Shown: positions 46,928-56,729, counted from the first letter of the stretch. The stretch is DNA of 64,000 bases from Lusitaniella coriacea LEGE 07157 (GCF_015207425.1 NZ_JADEWZ010000002.1:1-64000), one strand, 5' to 3'. Numbers and translations: made by a program. The notes: generated from the letters alone by a model not told the origin.

Positions 46928-47929
46928 ATGCGAAAACTTTACTTCTTGGTTCCCGGAATGGGAGGGAAATTCGCCTGTGGGGGACTGTGGGCGGAACTTA
47001 AAACTTTTGAACTCGCCCAGCAAATTTGCCCTGCGGAAGTTGTTACCTATCGCAAACGGGAGAAGGATGTACCGTTCCTCTCAGATTTGTTGCAGCAGCA
47101 GAATTTAGAAAATGCCATTTTTGTGATGAGTTGGGGGTTTGACGTTCCGAAACTCGCCGCTCGACTTAAATCCTATAACCTCGTGTATCACGCCCACAGT
47201 GCGGGTTATGGCTTCAGTTTGCCTGCGGATATTCCGATTATTACCGTGAGCCGCAATACGATGGGATATTGGGGACAACATTCACCCCACTCGCCAATTT
47301 ATTATTTACCCAACCAAATTTCTGATGGGTTTTGTAATTTAAATCTCGAACGAGAAATTGACGTTCTGGTTCAGCTTCGCAAGTCTTCTCATTATTTAAT
47401 CCAAGAACTTGTTCCAGCACTGAAACAGCACTGTAAGGTGCAGGTGGTTGAGTCCTATGTTGAAGATTTGCCAGGACTGTTCAATCGTGCCAAAGTTTAT
47501 CTCTACGATTCTGCGGAATATTGGGCGCAACGGGGGGTAAGTGAAGGGTTTGGGTTGCAACCGATGGAAGCCCTCGCCTGCGGTTGTCAGGTGTTTTCCA
47601 GTGTCAATGGTGGATTGTCTGATTATTTAGACCCCGGATTTAAGGGTCATAAAATTGCTGGGTTTTCTAAGGAATATGACCTGAAACGCATTTTGCGGGT
47701 ACTCCAAAAACCGAAGGAATCTGTCCCTGTTGAGGATTGGATTGCGGAATATCGCGCCCCTCAAATTATCCAACGCTTGCAAGTTATCCTTGAGGAACTC
47801 AACGATTTTTTTGATGGTAAATCCCAGTATTCTTCTCAGATCGAAAAGATCGCGCGATCGCGTACTGTTAAACTTCGCTTACAACGCATCTTTCGCAAAT
47901 TGAGTCAAAAATATTTACATCGAAATTAA
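46928..47929 (+). CDS. Glycosyltransferase (GT4-like)
   Basis: A 333-residue protein. N-terminal Rossmann-like domain (MRKLYFLVPGMGGKFACGGL, LYFLV) and C-terminal nucleotide-sugar part with SEGFGLQPMEALACGCQVFS, the classic EGFGLxxxEAxxxGxPV pattern of GT-B glycosyltransferases. The nucleophile-like Glu motif supports GT4/GT1. No membrane segment. Its stop is only four bases from the next start, so both are one transcription unit. The acceptor is unknown; see the acyltransferase next door. Confidence 0.85.
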   Translation: MRKLYFLVPGMGGKFACGGLWAELKTFELAQQICPAEVVTYRKREKDVPFLSDLLQQQNLENAIFVMSWGFDVPKLAARLKSYNLVYHAHSAGYGFSLPADIPIITVSRNTMGYWGQHSPHSPIYYLPNQISDGFCNLNLEREIDVLVQLRKSSHYLIQELVPALKQHCKVQVVESYVEDLPGLFNRAKVYLYDSAEYWAQRGVSEGFGLQPMEALACGCQVFSSVNGGLSDYLDPGFKGHKIAGFSKEYDLKRILRVLQKPKESVPVEDWIAEYRAPQIIQRLQVILEELNDFFDGKSQYSSQIEKIARSRTVKLRLQRIFRKLSQKYLHRN

Positions 47930-47933
47930 CTTT

Positions 47934-49265
47934 ATGGACAATAACAGAAAACTCGTTGCTAGCGAACAAGCAATGGAACTTTTGAACCGCCATAATGGTT
48001 CGTTGAATGTTGCTACAGTGACTCGGATTAGAGGAAAAATCGACGAAATTACTTTGAGAAAATCTCTTGATGCGGTTCAGCGCATTCATCCACGCCTGAA
48101 TTCTCGAATTGTTGGCGCTTTAGATAACTTGGAATTTCGCACCGAAGGAACTCATAAAATTCCTCTAACTGTTGTCAATGAGGATGTAAAAGATATTTGG
48201 CAGGATTTTGTTGTCAAAGAACTCAATACAGAAATTCCAAGCGATAAGGTGTTATTAAGGTGTGTTTTAGTTCGGGAAACTAATGAGCGCGATCGCAATT
48301 ATTTTATTGTTACGATCCATCATGGCATTTCCGATGGACTATCCTGCATTCAACTGCAATCCGAAATCTGGAAATATTATCAAAAACTTGAATCCGGCGA
48401 TTCCCTCGCAAAAATCACTCCTTTGCCCGCACTTCCAGCATTATTCGATCTATTTCCTCAATGGACCAAAGGAAAACGAGGACAACTTAAAGGCATATTA
48501 TTTTTGCTCAAACTCAGATTAAAAATCCTAATTCATCAACCGGAGCAATTAGAATCAGAAAAGAATGTTCCCATTGAATTTCGTCGTTGTGGAATAACCA
48601 ATCGATATTTAGCAACAGAACTAACCCAAAAGCTCGCTCAACGTTGTCGTCAAGAAAATACAACCGTTCAAGGAATGGTTTGTGCGGCGATGTTGATGGC
48701 AGTTGTACAAAGAAATGAAGCACAAGATGGAAAAATAACGAATACATCTTGTCGCTCATATATCGATCTTCGCAGGCGACTAAACGCACCAGTGTCCCAT
48801 GAAAATATGGGAATCCTCGCATCTTTTTTGACATCATTCCACACCCTAAAACCAGAGACATCATTTTGGAATTTAGTGAGAGAGATTACACGAGAGATCA
48901 AAATAGGATTAGAGAAAAAAGATTTCTTTAAACCAATGGCAATGTACGGCAAAGTAATAGAATACTATGTCAAAAATCCCGATCGCTTGCAACTGACTGC
49001 CTCTGTAACAAATATTGGGAGAGTCAATATTCCGACGACTTACGGAAACCTAGAATTAGAAGAAATTAGTTTTGTTCCATCTAATGCAATCTTTGGAAGG
49101 ACATTCACCGTTGCAGTGACAACTTTCAAGGATCGAATGATGCTTAATTTTTTGGTTTCTCAGCCTTCCATTAGCCAAGAAACCCTCGAAGAACTTGCCA
49201 ACAGTGTAGTGGATTGTCTTGAGGCAGCTTGCCAAGAAGAGAGCGTCATGGCTTTGGCAAACTGA
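47934..49265 (+). CDS. Condensation-domain/PapA-like acyltransferase
   Basis: A 443-residue stand-alone acyltransferase of the chloramphenicol acetyltransferase fold. The active-site motif HHGISDG (HHxxxDG) is present at about 127-133, and DLRRRL, SVTNIGRV and a late NFLVSQP-type block match PapA-like/condensation enzymes that acylate alcohols or glycolipids. It has no carrier protein or NRPS modules near. Being co-transcribed with a glycosyltransferase, it could acylate a sugar or lipid product; that is an inference. Codon usage looks AT-richer than its neighbours. Confidence 0.83.
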   Translation: MDNNRKLVASEQAMELLNRHNGSLNVATVTRIRGKIDEITLRKSLDAVQRIHPRLNSRIVGALDNLEFRTEGTHKIPLTVVNEDVKDIWQDFVVKELNTEIPSDKVLLRCVLVRETNERDRNYFIVTIHHGISDGLSCIQLQSEIWKYYQKLESGDSLAKITPLPALPALFDLFPQWTKGKRGQLKGILFLLKLRLKILIHQPEQLESEKNVPIEFRRCGITNRYLATELTQKLAQRCRQENTTVQGMVCAAMLMAVVQRNEAQDGKITNTSCRSYIDLRRRLNAPVSHENMGILASFLTSFHTLKPETSFWNLVREITREIKIGLEKKDFFKPMAMYGKVIEYYVKNPDRLQLTASVTNIGRVNIPTTYGNLELEEISFVPSNAIFGRTFTVAVTTFKDRMMLNFLVSQPSISQETLEELANSVVDCLEAACQEESVMALAN

Positions 49266-49319
49266 CCCCTAGGAGTGCTGGTCTGTCAGCTTTGAATTGA
49301 CGAGATTAGGAAGAATACT

Positions 49320-49352
49320 GCGCAGGATAGTTTATGGGTTGGAGTACTCTAA
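49320..49352 (+). repeat. Short repeat resembling the window start (31-62)
   Basis: GCGCAGGATAGTTTATGGGT followed by TGGAGTACTCTAA resembles GCGTGGGATAGTTTATTGAT with TGGAGTACTCTTA at 31-62. Both sit in intergenic DNA. It is too short and imperfect to classify; it may be a dispersed repeat fragment. Confidence 0.35.
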
Positions 49353-49448
49353 AAACCTTAGAGTTGAAAAATTGACAAAAAAAGGCGTTTCAATATACGC
49401 TAATCTGTCATTTGTATCTGTTTGTCACGCTATTTAAAGGAGAAAATC

Positions 49449-49898
49449 TTGGAACGGTCTTTTATCATGATCAAACCTGACGGCGTTCAACGGAACCTCG
49501 TTGGCGAAATTATTCGGCGTTTCGAGACGAAAGGCTTTACCCTTGTTGGATTGAAGTTAATGGCAGTCCCGCGCGAGTTAGCAGAGAAGCATTACGATGT
49601 CCACAAAGACAGACCCTTCTTTAGTGGGTTAGTCGAATTTATTACTTCCAGTCCAGTCATCGCAATGGTTTGGGAAGGAGAAGGGGTTGTCACCTCGGCT
49701 CGTAAAATTATTGGAGCCACAAACCCCCTCAGCGCCGAACTTGGGACGATTCGCGGCGATTATGGCGTTAGTGTCGGTCGCAACCTGATTCACGGGTCTG
49801 ATGCGATTGAGACGGCACAGCGAGAGATTAAACTTTGGTTTTCAGAAGAAGAACTCACAAGCTGGGAACCGAGCATTAAATCCTGGTTGTACGAATAA
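49449..49898 (+). CDS. ndk: Nucleoside diphosphate kinase
   Basis: Transfers the gamma phosphate of NTPs to NDPs through a phospho-His, balancing nucleotide pools. The start is a TTG at 49449, with AAGGAG at 49437-49442, six bases before it. The 149-residue protein ([20 protein letters not shown]) carries [14 protein letters not shown] and the active-site His in [13 protein letters not shown], as in all Ndk. An upstream TTG at 49422 would add nine residues but sits before the ribosome site. Confidence 0.95.
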   Translation: MERSFIMIKPDGVQRNLVGEIIRRFETKGFTLVGLKLMAVPRELAEKHYDVHKDRPFFSGLVEFITSSPVIAMVWEGEGVVTSARKIIGATNPLSAELGTIRGDYGVSVGRNLIHGSDAIETAQREIKLWFSEEELTSWEPSIKSWLYE

Positions 49899-50078
49899 TT
49901 GAGTAGTTCGGGGAAAAGGACTGGGTTAGGATGGCGCGCTTGCATTAAATCCAGTCTTCTCCCTATTCAGAAAGTAGATTCAGATTATTGATTTTTGTAA
50001 CGAGACACTGGCAAAAAGCCCCGTCATGGCGGAAATTGAGGGGGTACATCTGTCTATAAATTTAGGAGTTTAGTAAAT

Positions 50079-50174
50079 ATGCCTCTTACTGATGCTCAAG
50101 TTCTTGGTGCTTTATTTGTAGCTCTAATTCCGGGCATTCTTGCTTTACGCTTATCCACAGAGCTATATAAGTAG
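50079..50174 (+). CDS. psaM: Photosystem I reaction centre subunit XII
   Basis: A 31-residue one-helix thylakoid protein, too short for routine gene calls. It begins [20 protein letters not shown] and ends [11 protein letters not shown], the well-known PsaM pattern (LTDxQ...[19 protein letters not shown]). PsaM sits at the monomer interface of trimeric photosystem I. AGGAG at 50064-50068 precedes the ATG at a usable distance. A structured spacer follows. Confidence 0.95.
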   Translation: MPLTDAQVLGALFVALIPGILALRLSTELYK

Positions 50175-50194
50175 ACGCTTTAAGGCTCGTTACT

Positions 50195-50318
50195 CAAACG
50201 AATCGAGGCAGTTGGGAATTGCAGCACTCTGAAAGTATGGAGAGCGATTGTGGACGCTTTTCCTTTGCTAATGTTGGTGTCCCAACTGACCCATTTTTCG
50301 CCTCAATCGATTTGTTTG
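50195..50318 (+). other. Structured spacer downstream of psaM
   Basis: The left arm CAAACGAATCGAGGC plus AGTTGGGA (50195-50217) is complementary to TCCCAACTG and GCCTCAATCGATTTGTTTG (50280-50318), with an 11-base bulge between the two right-hand blocks and a 4-base bulge in the outer one. The whole could fold into a long imperfect hairpin of about 124 nt. There is no gene in 50175-50511 (337 bases). It may be a terminator-like or small RNA structure after psaM. Confidence 0.4.
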
Positions 50319-50511
50319 TGGGAGAATCTCGAAAAGAATTGGGATTAGACGTTTGCTAGGAGTTTGTGCTAAACCAGTAGCGAACATTTGTTAAGCTTGC
50401 ATTACACTTGCGGGATATACAAGCGCTTTCTCAAGTTCAATCTGAGGATTTGGATGGAGCTTTTGATATTGAGTGGGTTATGCTAGTTCGCTACAAGAGG
50501 ATGGTTAGATT

Positions 50512-50886
50512 GTGAGTGCATTACAAAAACCGAGAGAACCGTTAGAAAATCGCCGCGTACTGTCCATGCGTTCTCAACCGCGACAACCTTACGGATATGG
50601 TTCGTTGTTGATTGAGACTTCGTTGAAGTTGTTGGTTAATGGCTCGCTGTCGGTTATTGCTGTTGTTGCTTTAGTGGATTTGGTGCCTCATCTTTTGTCC
50701 CATCAAGCAAAGTTGAAGGATATTCGCTCTCAAGTGAAAGAGGCAGAGGTTCAAGTGAATGAACTGCGAGAGAAATTTAGTTATAGTTTTGCACCCGATC
50801 GCGCGAAGAATGTCATGCAAGAGCAAAGTGCTAGAGTAGACCCGAACCAGCGTCGGGTGATTTGGGTGAAGCGAACATCCAATTAG
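50512..50886 (+). CDS. Small membrane-anchored coiled-coil protein, unknown
   Basis: A 124-residue protein starting with GTG and an AGAGGATGG upstream. It has a basic N-terminus (EPLENRRVLSMRSQPRQPYG), one membrane segment (LLVNGSLSVIAVVALVDLVP), and a coiled coil (HQAKLKDIRSQVKEAEVQVN), ending RRVIWVKRTSN. The topology resembles FtsL/FtsB-type division proteins, but no sequence motif proves that, so function is left open. It belongs to a small cyanobacterial type of protein judging by style. Confidence 0.7.
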   Translation: MSALQKPREPLENRRVLSMRSQPRQPYGYGSLLIETSLKLLVNGSLSVIAVVALVDLVPHLLSHQAKLKDIRSQVKEAEVQVNELREKFSYSFAPDRAKNVMQEQSARVDPNQRRVIWVKRTSN

Positions 50887-51087
50887 TACTCGTTTAGTGT
50901 TTTTTGATGATTGCAATGTCGAATGAGCATCGAACCCGCTTGTATCGCTACGCGAGATTCAAGGTTCTTCAGTTTTCTATGGCATTCTTTTGTTGACTCT
51001 CCAGAAACCTCCTTCCAAGAGTCAAGTTTCTCACTTCCTTTGTCGGCGTGGGTTCGTCCCATCTGCCTACTGCCCTCTGCCTTGCCG

Positions 51088-51774
51088 TCAGGCGCTTAAG
51101 GGATTGAGCAATTGGTTGAACCAAGTTTCAACTTGTCTGAGGTAGCGACGAGCAGAGAGGGTTGCAGGAAGATTCTCCATTGCGCGTTGATAGTCAGCAA
51201 CGGCACAATTCCAGTCTCCACGAAGGTGGTAGGTGCGTCCCCGTTCGCCGTAAATCCGTCCTTGAAGGCGTTTTCCGAGGACTAAAGCGAGGTCAAAGTT
51301 CTCTAAGGCTAAATCGTATAGTCCCAATTCGCGGTAGGTTACGCCTTGATTGATCCAAGCGCGAAGATTACCGGGGTTAAAATCGAGGGCGACTTGATAA
51401 TCCGCGATCGCCTGCGCTAAATTACCTTGAGCGGCATGGCAGTTGGCACGGTTGTTATAGGCGCTATCCAAGCGAGAATTGAGTTCGATCGCTTTGTTAT
51501 AATCGGCGAGGGCTTCTGGGTATTGAGCATTTTGGAAATACATCAACCCTCGATTGTTGTAGTCTACGGCGTTATCGGGTTCTCGTTCGAGTAATTGCGT
51601 TAATAACGCGATCGCGGTTGGATAATCTCCTTGGTTAGACTTTTCTAAAACCAACGCCCGCAGGTGTTGAGCTAAGTTGCTTCCCTCCGCACCAGAACCC
51701 TCTGTCAGCATCGCCGACCACGGGTTTTCCGATGAGTTTGTGGGGCTAGAATGCGATCTAGGAAATTTCATCAT
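51088..51774 (-). CDS. TPR-repeat protein
   Basis: From the ATG at 51774 (or 51771) the protein is 228 residues. After a disordered Ser/Asn-rich start, it contains about four to five TPR units (YNNRGLMYFQNAQYPEALAD, AYNNRANCHAAQGNLAQAIA, AWINQGVTYRELGLYDLALE, GERGRTYHLRGDWNCAVADY). Tetratricopeptide proteins are scaffolds for protein complexes. No signal peptide. It is convergent with the coiled-coil gene and divergent from the next hypothetical gene. Confidence 0.87.
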   Translation of the reverse strand: MMKFPRSHSSPTNSSENPWSAMLTEGSGAEGSNLAQHLRALVLEKSNQGDYPTAIALLTQLLEREPDNAVDYNNRGLMYFQNAQYPEALADYNKAIELNSRLDSAYNNRANCHAAQGNLAQAIADYQVALDFNPGNLRAWINQGVTYRELGLYDLALENFDLALVLGKRLQGRIYGERGRTYHLRGDWNCAVADYQRAMENLPATLSARRYLRQVETWFNQLLNPLSA

Positions 51775-52042
51775 AGTTTTTAACCTGTGCTTATCTTCTA
51801 CCCTACTCATTAAGTTTTCCCAAAAAGGGGGGGAAATGTGTCACTCGCTGTTTTGTCTATTCCCCAGGGGGATAAATTGAGAAATTCCAGCGTGTTAAGT
51901 TAAGCTACACCAGCGTCTCGTTCAATTCCGAAAATGTTTGTCACTTGAGAGTTCACAAAAATTTGCAAATCACCTCCCTTGCAAGAAACACAATCCCCTT
52001 AGACTCAATATATTGTTCGCTGATTAATCTCTCCTTAGTTTT

Positions 52043-52507
52043 ATGACTACTGCAACCTTATTTCCCGACGCGCCAGACATCACCGCAGAAGACTACTGTG
52101 TTTTTGGCGTTGCCACTTGTTTTCTTCGGGATGAGGGCGAAATTCAGGAAATCGAAATTGTCGAACCTATTCCGTCTTCTGCTCTTGAAACACTCCTCAA
52201 AGGAGTTCCTACGTCGTACCGAGTGGCTTTTGGGAAATCTGTTGCTGATTTCTTTAATGACCAGACGCTAGAAATTCCGTCGGAGTTTCCAGCCAACGTT
52301 CGGTTCTGTGATGATTTTACCGATCGCGCGATCGCAGCCGTCCGTACTTACAAACGCAAACCCGAAGCGCAGCAACACATTCCCCTAGGCACGAAAAAAG
52401 AGGATTTCAACTATTCCCTAGAGCGCAAGCGAATCCTCAATATGGAAAATTTGGTTAGTACTGAAGATAATGTGAAACAACATTCCCACACCCATAAAGT
52501 TTTGTAA
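52043..52507 (+). CDS. Conserved hypothetical protein, cyanobacterial type
   Basis: A 154-residue soluble protein beginning MTTATLFPDAPDITAEDYCV, with FLRDEGEIQEIEIVEPIPSS, SALETLLKGVPTSYRVAFGK and SEFPANVRFCDDFTDRAIAA. It is acidic in the N-terminal half and ends in a His/Lys/Arg-rich tail. Its pattern resembles conserved proteins of cyanobacteria, but no family name is certain. A GST gene follows after 10 bp, so the two are likely one operon. Confidence 0.7.
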   Translation: MTTATLFPDAPDITAEDYCVFGVATCFLRDEGEIQEIEIVEPIPSSALETLLKGVPTSYRVAFGKSVADFFNDQTLEIPSEFPANVRFCDDFTDRAIAAVRTYKRKPEAQQHIPLGTKKEDFNYSLERKRILNMENLVSTEDNVKQHSHTHKVL

Positions 52508-52517
52508 CGATCGACTC

Positions 52518-53075
52518 ATGCTAAAACTCTACGGTGGCGCTCGCAGCCGCGCTTCAATTGTTCAATGGTATCTCGAAGAATTGGAAGTTCCCTACGAATT
52601 TGTCCAACTCGATATGATGCAAGCGGGAGAACATCGCAAACCGGAATTCCTGGAAATCAATCCAATGGGGAAAGTCCCCACAATTGTCGATGGAGAATTC
52701 AAGCTGTGGGAGTCGGGTGCCATTTTACTCTATCTAGCGGAAAAGCACGGCAATTTCCCCAATTCCCCGGAAAAGAGAGCCGAAATCTATCAATGGGTCT
52801 TGTTTGCCAATGCAACCTTAGCAACGGGGTTATTTATCGAGGCGAATCGAGAACGAGAAATGCCGAAATTATTACCCCCACTCAATAGTATTTTTCAGCA
52901 ACACGCTTTTCTCTTGGGAGATACCTTTTCTGTTGCAGATGTAGCAGTGGGTTCGCTCCTCGCTTTTGCTGTCAATATGCTGCAATTGGATATGAGCGAC
53001 TATCCTGCCGTGGGAAATTATATCAAACGCCTTTCAGAGCGTCCTGCCTTTGCCAAAACTATCGCGAAATATTAA
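52518..53075 (+). CDS. Glutathione S-transferase family protein
   Basis: A 185-residue GST. The N-terminal thioredoxin-like domain holds LKLYGGARSRASIVQWYLEE, NPMGKVPTIVDGEFKLWESG (cis-Pro and glutathione-binding ES), and AILLYLAEKHG. The C-terminal helical domain includes FSVADVAVGSLLAFAVNMLQ. Overall the protein is short (typical GSTs are about 200-220). It probably conjugates glutathione or acts as a peroxidase; the substrate is unknown. Likely co-transcribed with the upstream hypothetical gene (10 bp). Confidence 0.88.
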   Translation: MLKLYGGARSRASIVQWYLEELEVPYEFVQLDMMQAGEHRKPEFLEINPMGKVPTIVDGEFKLWESGAILLYLAEKHGNFPNSPEKRAEIYQWVLFANATLATGLFIEANREREMPKLLPPLNSIFQQHAFLLGDTFSVADVAVGSLLAFAVNMLQLDMSDYPAVGNYIKRLSERPAFAKTIAKY

Positions 53076-53181
53076 AGAGATAGAACCCAGCAGGTGCGGT
53101 TTATTTTTTGGCAGCAAAACTCGGAGTTGTCGTGCATCGGGCAAAACAACTCTCCCTCCGTTGTTGAGTAGACAAGGTTAA

Positions 53182-53334
53182 TTAGTCTTTTTTGGGTTTG
53201 GGTCGTTTAACTTCGATTTTGTAAACTAATTCGTCGTTATCTTTTGGAGGAGCTTTTTTGGGCTTCTCTCCCAACTTCCCAAACATTAATCCTGAAAGCG
53301 TTGAAATCGCAATGAGCGCAAGAGCGGTTTCCAT
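53182..53334 (-). CDS. Small membrane-anchored basic protein (50 residues)
   Basis: A short gene, below usual cutoffs, seen by translating the minus strand from the ATG at 53334. It encodes METALALIAISTLSGLMFGK, one membrane helix, then LGEKPKKAPPKDNDELVYKI and EVKRPKPKKD, a highly basic soluble tail. GAGG lies 12-13 bases upstream of the ATG. The hydrophobic-helix-plus-charged-tail layout resembles small photosynthetic or envelope accessory proteins, but no known family was matched. Clear coding-like pattern, unconfirmed. Confidence 0.55.
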   Translation of the reverse strand: METALALIAISTLSGLMFGKLGEKPKKAPPKDNDELVYKIEVKRPKPKKD

Positions 53335-53737
53335 AATCAGTTAAATCCTCACTAAAGGTTCAGTTTTTGTGGTAGATGTCCCGATGAGTTCTGAGCCAAA
53401 TAGAGGGAGTCAATCAAGGGAATCAGGTGATAGCTACAGTACCTAACTGGTATTCCCGTTTTAAAACCGTAAATTCCGCAAGTCAGGGTCTAAAGTTAAC
53501 GAATCGTCATATAACTCTCGTTGAATTAAATTCTTGTTTATCGATCTTCGTCGTTCCGCGTCACAGGGAAGGGCAGCTTTAAGGCGCGCGATCGCGCACC
53601 CTTAAAGTCCAAGAAATGTGCTAAAATATTAAAGAAAAGAGGCAAAAAATTGCATTTATATCGGAAAAAAGTGGCGTTTATAGCTACTTTTTAGCTTTTA
53701 TTTGCATAATTCTAATTATATTGGAGTTTTTCATCCT
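53335..53737 (+). promoter_or_regulatory. Upstream region of gyrA
   Basis: About 400 bases without a gene. The last 150 are AT-rich (GTGCTAAAATATTAAAGAAA and a TTTATATCGG run), with -10-like TAAAATATT at 53622-53630, which would place transcription start about 100 bp before the gyrA ATG. A GCGCGCGATCGCGC palindrome with HIP1 lies at 53585. Gyrase genes are often controlled by supercoiling, but no such element can be shown here. Confidence 0.4.
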
Positions 53738-56299
53738 ATGGCTATTATCCCCACCGATCTGAGCAACGAGATGTCGCGATCGTATCTGGAATACGCGATG
53801 AGCGTGATCGTGGGACGGGCGCTGCCAGACGCGAGGGATGGTTTAAAACCCGTACACCGGCGAATCCTCTACGCCATGTACGAACTGGGATTGACCCCCG
53901 AACGTCCATTCCGGAAGTGCGCCCGCGTCGTCGGGGAAGTGTTAGGAAAATACCATCCCCACGGAGATACTGCCGTTTACGATGCTTTAGTCCGGATGGC
54001 GCAAGATTTCTCCATGCGCAACCCCTTAATCAACGGACACGGAAACTTTGGTTCGGTCGATAACGATCCCCCAGCCGCAATGCGCTACACCGAATGTCGC
54101 TTGCAGACGCTGACCACCAACTCCATGCTGCGCGACATTGAATCGGAAACCGTCGATTTCATCGATAACTTTGATGGTTCGCAGCAAGAACCCGTCGTCC
54201 TTCCCGCAAGGGTTCCCCAGCTCCTGCTCAACGGTTCGTCGGGAATTGCCGTGGGCATGGCGACTAATATTCCCCCCCATAACCTCGGAGAATTAATTGA
54301 GGGCGCGATCGCGCTCATCCACAACCCAGAACTGACCATCCAGGACTTAATGGGCTACATCAAAGGCCCAGACTTTCCTACAGGCGGTCAAATCTTAGGC
54401 AGAGCCGGCATTCGGGATGCCTACAATAGCGGACGCGGATCGATTACCATGCGTGGGGTTGCCGAGATTGAAACCATCGAACAGCGCGGTCGTCCCGATC
54501 GCGAAGCGATCATCATCACCCAACTCCCCTACCAAACCAACAAAGCGCTCCTCATCGAAAGAATTGCCGAGTTGGTTAACGACAAAAAAATCGAAGGCAT
54601 TGCCGATATTCGAGACGAGAGCGATCGCGACGGCATGAGAATCGTCGTCGAACTCAAGCGAGACGCTTATCCTCGCGTCGTCCTCAACAACCTCTACAAA
54701 CAAACGCCCCTCCAAAGCAACTTTGGGGCAAATATGCTTGCCCTCGTCAACGGCGACCCCCAACTCCTCAGCCTCAAACAATTCCTCGAAGTCTTTTTAG
54801 AATTCCGGGTCGAAACCATCACCCGTCGCACCCAGTACGAACTGCGCAAAGCTCAAGAACGCGACCACCTCCTTCAAGGATTGTTGATTGCCCTAGGGAA
54901 CCTAGACGCGATCATTCACCTCATTCGAGCCGCCGCCGATACCGCAACCGCAAAACGGCAGTTAATCGAAGAATTTGGCTTATCCGACGTACAAGCCGAT
55001 GCCATTCTGCAAATGCAACTGCGCCGCTTAACCGCCCTAGAAGCCGAAAAAATTCAAGCAGAACACGAAGAACTCCTCGCGCGCATTACCGACTTACAGG
55101 ACATTTTGGCGCGGCGGGAACGGATTGATGCGATTGTTGAAGAAGAACTCAACGAGATCAAACGAATCCACGCCACGCCGCGACGCACCGAATTCGTCCA
55201 AGCAGAAGGCGAACTCCTCGACACCGATCTCATTGCCAACGAACAAGCGGTCATTTTAGTCACCGAACAAGGCTATATGAAACGGATGCCCGTCGATACT
55301 TTTGAGGCGCAAAGTCGGGCGACACGGGGACGCGCGGGAGCGAAGATTAAAGAAGATGATGGGGTCGAACACTTCCTAACTTGCTGCGATCACGATACTT
55401 TATTATTCTTTAGCGATCGCGGGGTTGTTTACGCCCTCAGCGCTTACCAAATTCCGGCATCCTCCCGCACCGCGCGAGGAATGCCCGTCGTGCAAATGCT
55501 TCCCATCGGTCGGGAAGAAAAAATAACTTCTGTCATCCCCGTGAGTGAATTTACGGATGATGAGTATTTGGTCATGCTCACTCAAAAAGGGTATATCAAA
55601 AAAACCCAACTCACCGCTTTTAGTAATATTCGCTCCAACGGATTAATCGCCATTTCCCTTGGGGAAGGGGACGAATTGCGGTGGGTGCGACTGGCAAGAG
55701 CAGAAGATAGCGCGATCGTCGGTTCTCGCAAAGGCATGGCAATTCATTTCCGAGTCGATCATCAACAACTGCGACCCCTCGGACGGGCGACGCGGGGCGT
55801 AAGATCGATGAAACTGCGGAATAAGGACGAAGTAATCGGCATGGATATTCTTGCTGCTCAGGTCATTGCAGCCGTTGCTACCAGCGATGAAGAAGAAGTT
55901 GAAGATGAAAATGCAATTGAAGAAACCGTGACTGAAGCGGGGGAAGGTCCTTGGATTTTAGCCATCACCAAAGGCGGCTACGGGAAGCGCATTCCCATCA
56001 CTCAATTCCGATTGCAAAACCGTGCGGGAATGGGACTCAAGGCGATCAAGTTTCGCTCTAAAGAAGACGAGTTAATCGCCCTTAAAGTGGTCGTGGAAGA
56101 AGACGAGCTAATGTTGATTACCAATCGAGGGATTATCATTCGCCAAGCGGCAGGAGCAATTTCCCATCAATCCCGAATGGCGACAGGGGTTAGGGTACAG
56201 CGTTTAGATGCCGATGACGCGATCGCGGCAGTCGCAATCGTTCCCCCTTCCGGAGAAGAAGAAGAAGGAGAAGGGGTAGAAACGAACGAAGAAGAATAG
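53738..56299 (+). CDS. gyrA: DNA gyrase subunit A (type IIA topoisomerase A subunit)
   Basis: Breakage-reunion subunit that, with GyrB, introduces negative supercoils. Start at the ATG 53738 ([20 protein letters not shown]), GGAG 11 bases upstream; 853 residues. The active-site Tyr is in [12 protein letters not shown], and the quinolone-region sequence [20 protein letters not shown] is typical. The C-terminal domain shows six beta-pinwheel repeats ([73 protein letters not shown]). The first blade's GyrA box (QRRGG(K/R)G) is degenerate here as SRATRGRAG. The acidic tail [14 protein letters not shown] ends it. Confidence 0.93.
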   Translation: MAIIPTDLSNEMSRSYLEYAMSVIVGRALPDARDGLKPVHRRILYAMYELGLTPERPFRKCARVVGEVLGKYHPHGDTAVYDALVRMAQDFSMRNPLINGHGNFGSVDNDPPAAMRYTECRLQTLTTNSMLRDIESETVDFIDNFDGSQQEPVVLPARVPQLLLNGSSGIAVGMATNIPPHNLGELIEGAIALIHNPELTIQDLMGYIKGPDFPTGGQILGRAGIRDAYNSGRGSITMRGVAEIETIEQRGRPDREAIIITQLPYQTNKALLIERIAELVNDKKIEGIADIRDESDRDGMRIVVELKRDAYPRVVLNNLYKQTPLQSNFGANMLALVNGDPQLLSLKQFLEVFLEFRVETITRRTQYELRKAQERDHLLQGLLIALGNLDAIIHLIRAAADTATAKRQLIEEFGLSDVQADAILQMQLRRLTALEAEKIQAEHEELLARITDLQDILARRERIDAIVEEELNEIKRIHATPRRTEFVQAEGELLDTDLIANEQAVILVTEQGYMKRMPVDTFEAQSRATRGRAGAKIKEDDGVEHFLTCCDHDTLLFFSDRGVVYALSAYQIPASSRTARGMPVVQMLPIGREEKITSVIPVSEFTDDEYLVMLTQKGYIKKTQLTAFSNIRSNGLIAISLGEGDELRWVRLARAEDSAIVGSRKGMAIHFRVDHQQLRPLGRATRGVRSMKLRNKDEVIGMDILAAQVIAAVATSDEEEVEDENAIEETVTEAGEGPWILAITKGGYGKRIPITQFRLQNRAGMGLKAIKFRSKEDELIALKVVVEEDELMLITNRGIIIRQAAGAISHQSRMATGVRVQRLDADDAIAAVAIVPPSGEEEEGEGVETNEEE

Positions 56300-56380
56300 G
56301 GGTGCTAAAATCAAGTCTTGAGGGGGGTTATCAGTCAATCGCGATTCCCCTCCTTAATAATGCAGTTATAGAGTTTTTGT

Positions 56381-56608
56381 ATGAGCGTTTATCAATTAGT
56401 ACAAATTACTTGGCTCGCCTCAGCCGCACTCCTGATTGTTTTAGTGCTGTTACACAGTCCCAAAGGCGATGGCATCGGCGGAATCGGCGGACAAGCGCAA
56501 TTGTTCACCAGTGCAAAAAGTGCTGAAACAACCCTGAATCGAGTGACTTGGGTACTGAGTATTTTGTTTATCGGTTTGGCGATTGTTTTAAGTGCGGGTT
56601 GGGTTTAG
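56381..56608 (+). CDS. secG: Preprotein translocase subunit SecG
   Basis: A 75-residue inner-membrane protein with two helices: about 2-23 (VYQLVQITWLASAALLIVLV) and 53-73 (VTWVLSILFIGLAIVLSAGW). The loop between carries LLHSPKGDGIGGIGGQAQLF, the SecG signature. SecG aids SecYE in protein export. It lies 80 bp after gyrA on the same strand, and the ATG follows a TTTTTGT stretch. Confidence 0.93.
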   Translation: MSVYQLVQITWLASAALLIVLVLLHSPKGDGIGGIGGQAQLFTSAKSAETTLNRVTWVLSILFIGLAIVLSAGWV

Positions 56609-56650
56609 GCTTTCTGTGACGATGAAGGTAGCTCAAAGCCTTGCTATTTC

Positions 56651-56690
56651 GTAGGGTGGGCAGCGCCCACCAGCCTTAAGTCAGTGCCAT
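56651..56690. repeat. GTAGGGTGGGC-family hairpin repeat, copy
   Basis: GTAGGGTGGGCAGCGCCCAC continued by CAGCCTTAAGTCAGTGCCAT matches the pair at 13798 and 13892 with few changes. The GGTGGGC/GCCCACC hairpin is intact. It fills most of the secG-to-protease spacer. Confidence 0.75.
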
Positions 56691-56729
56691 TCAGTTTAGG
56701 TTTTCTCTGGCGACGAAATGTAGAGTGAA

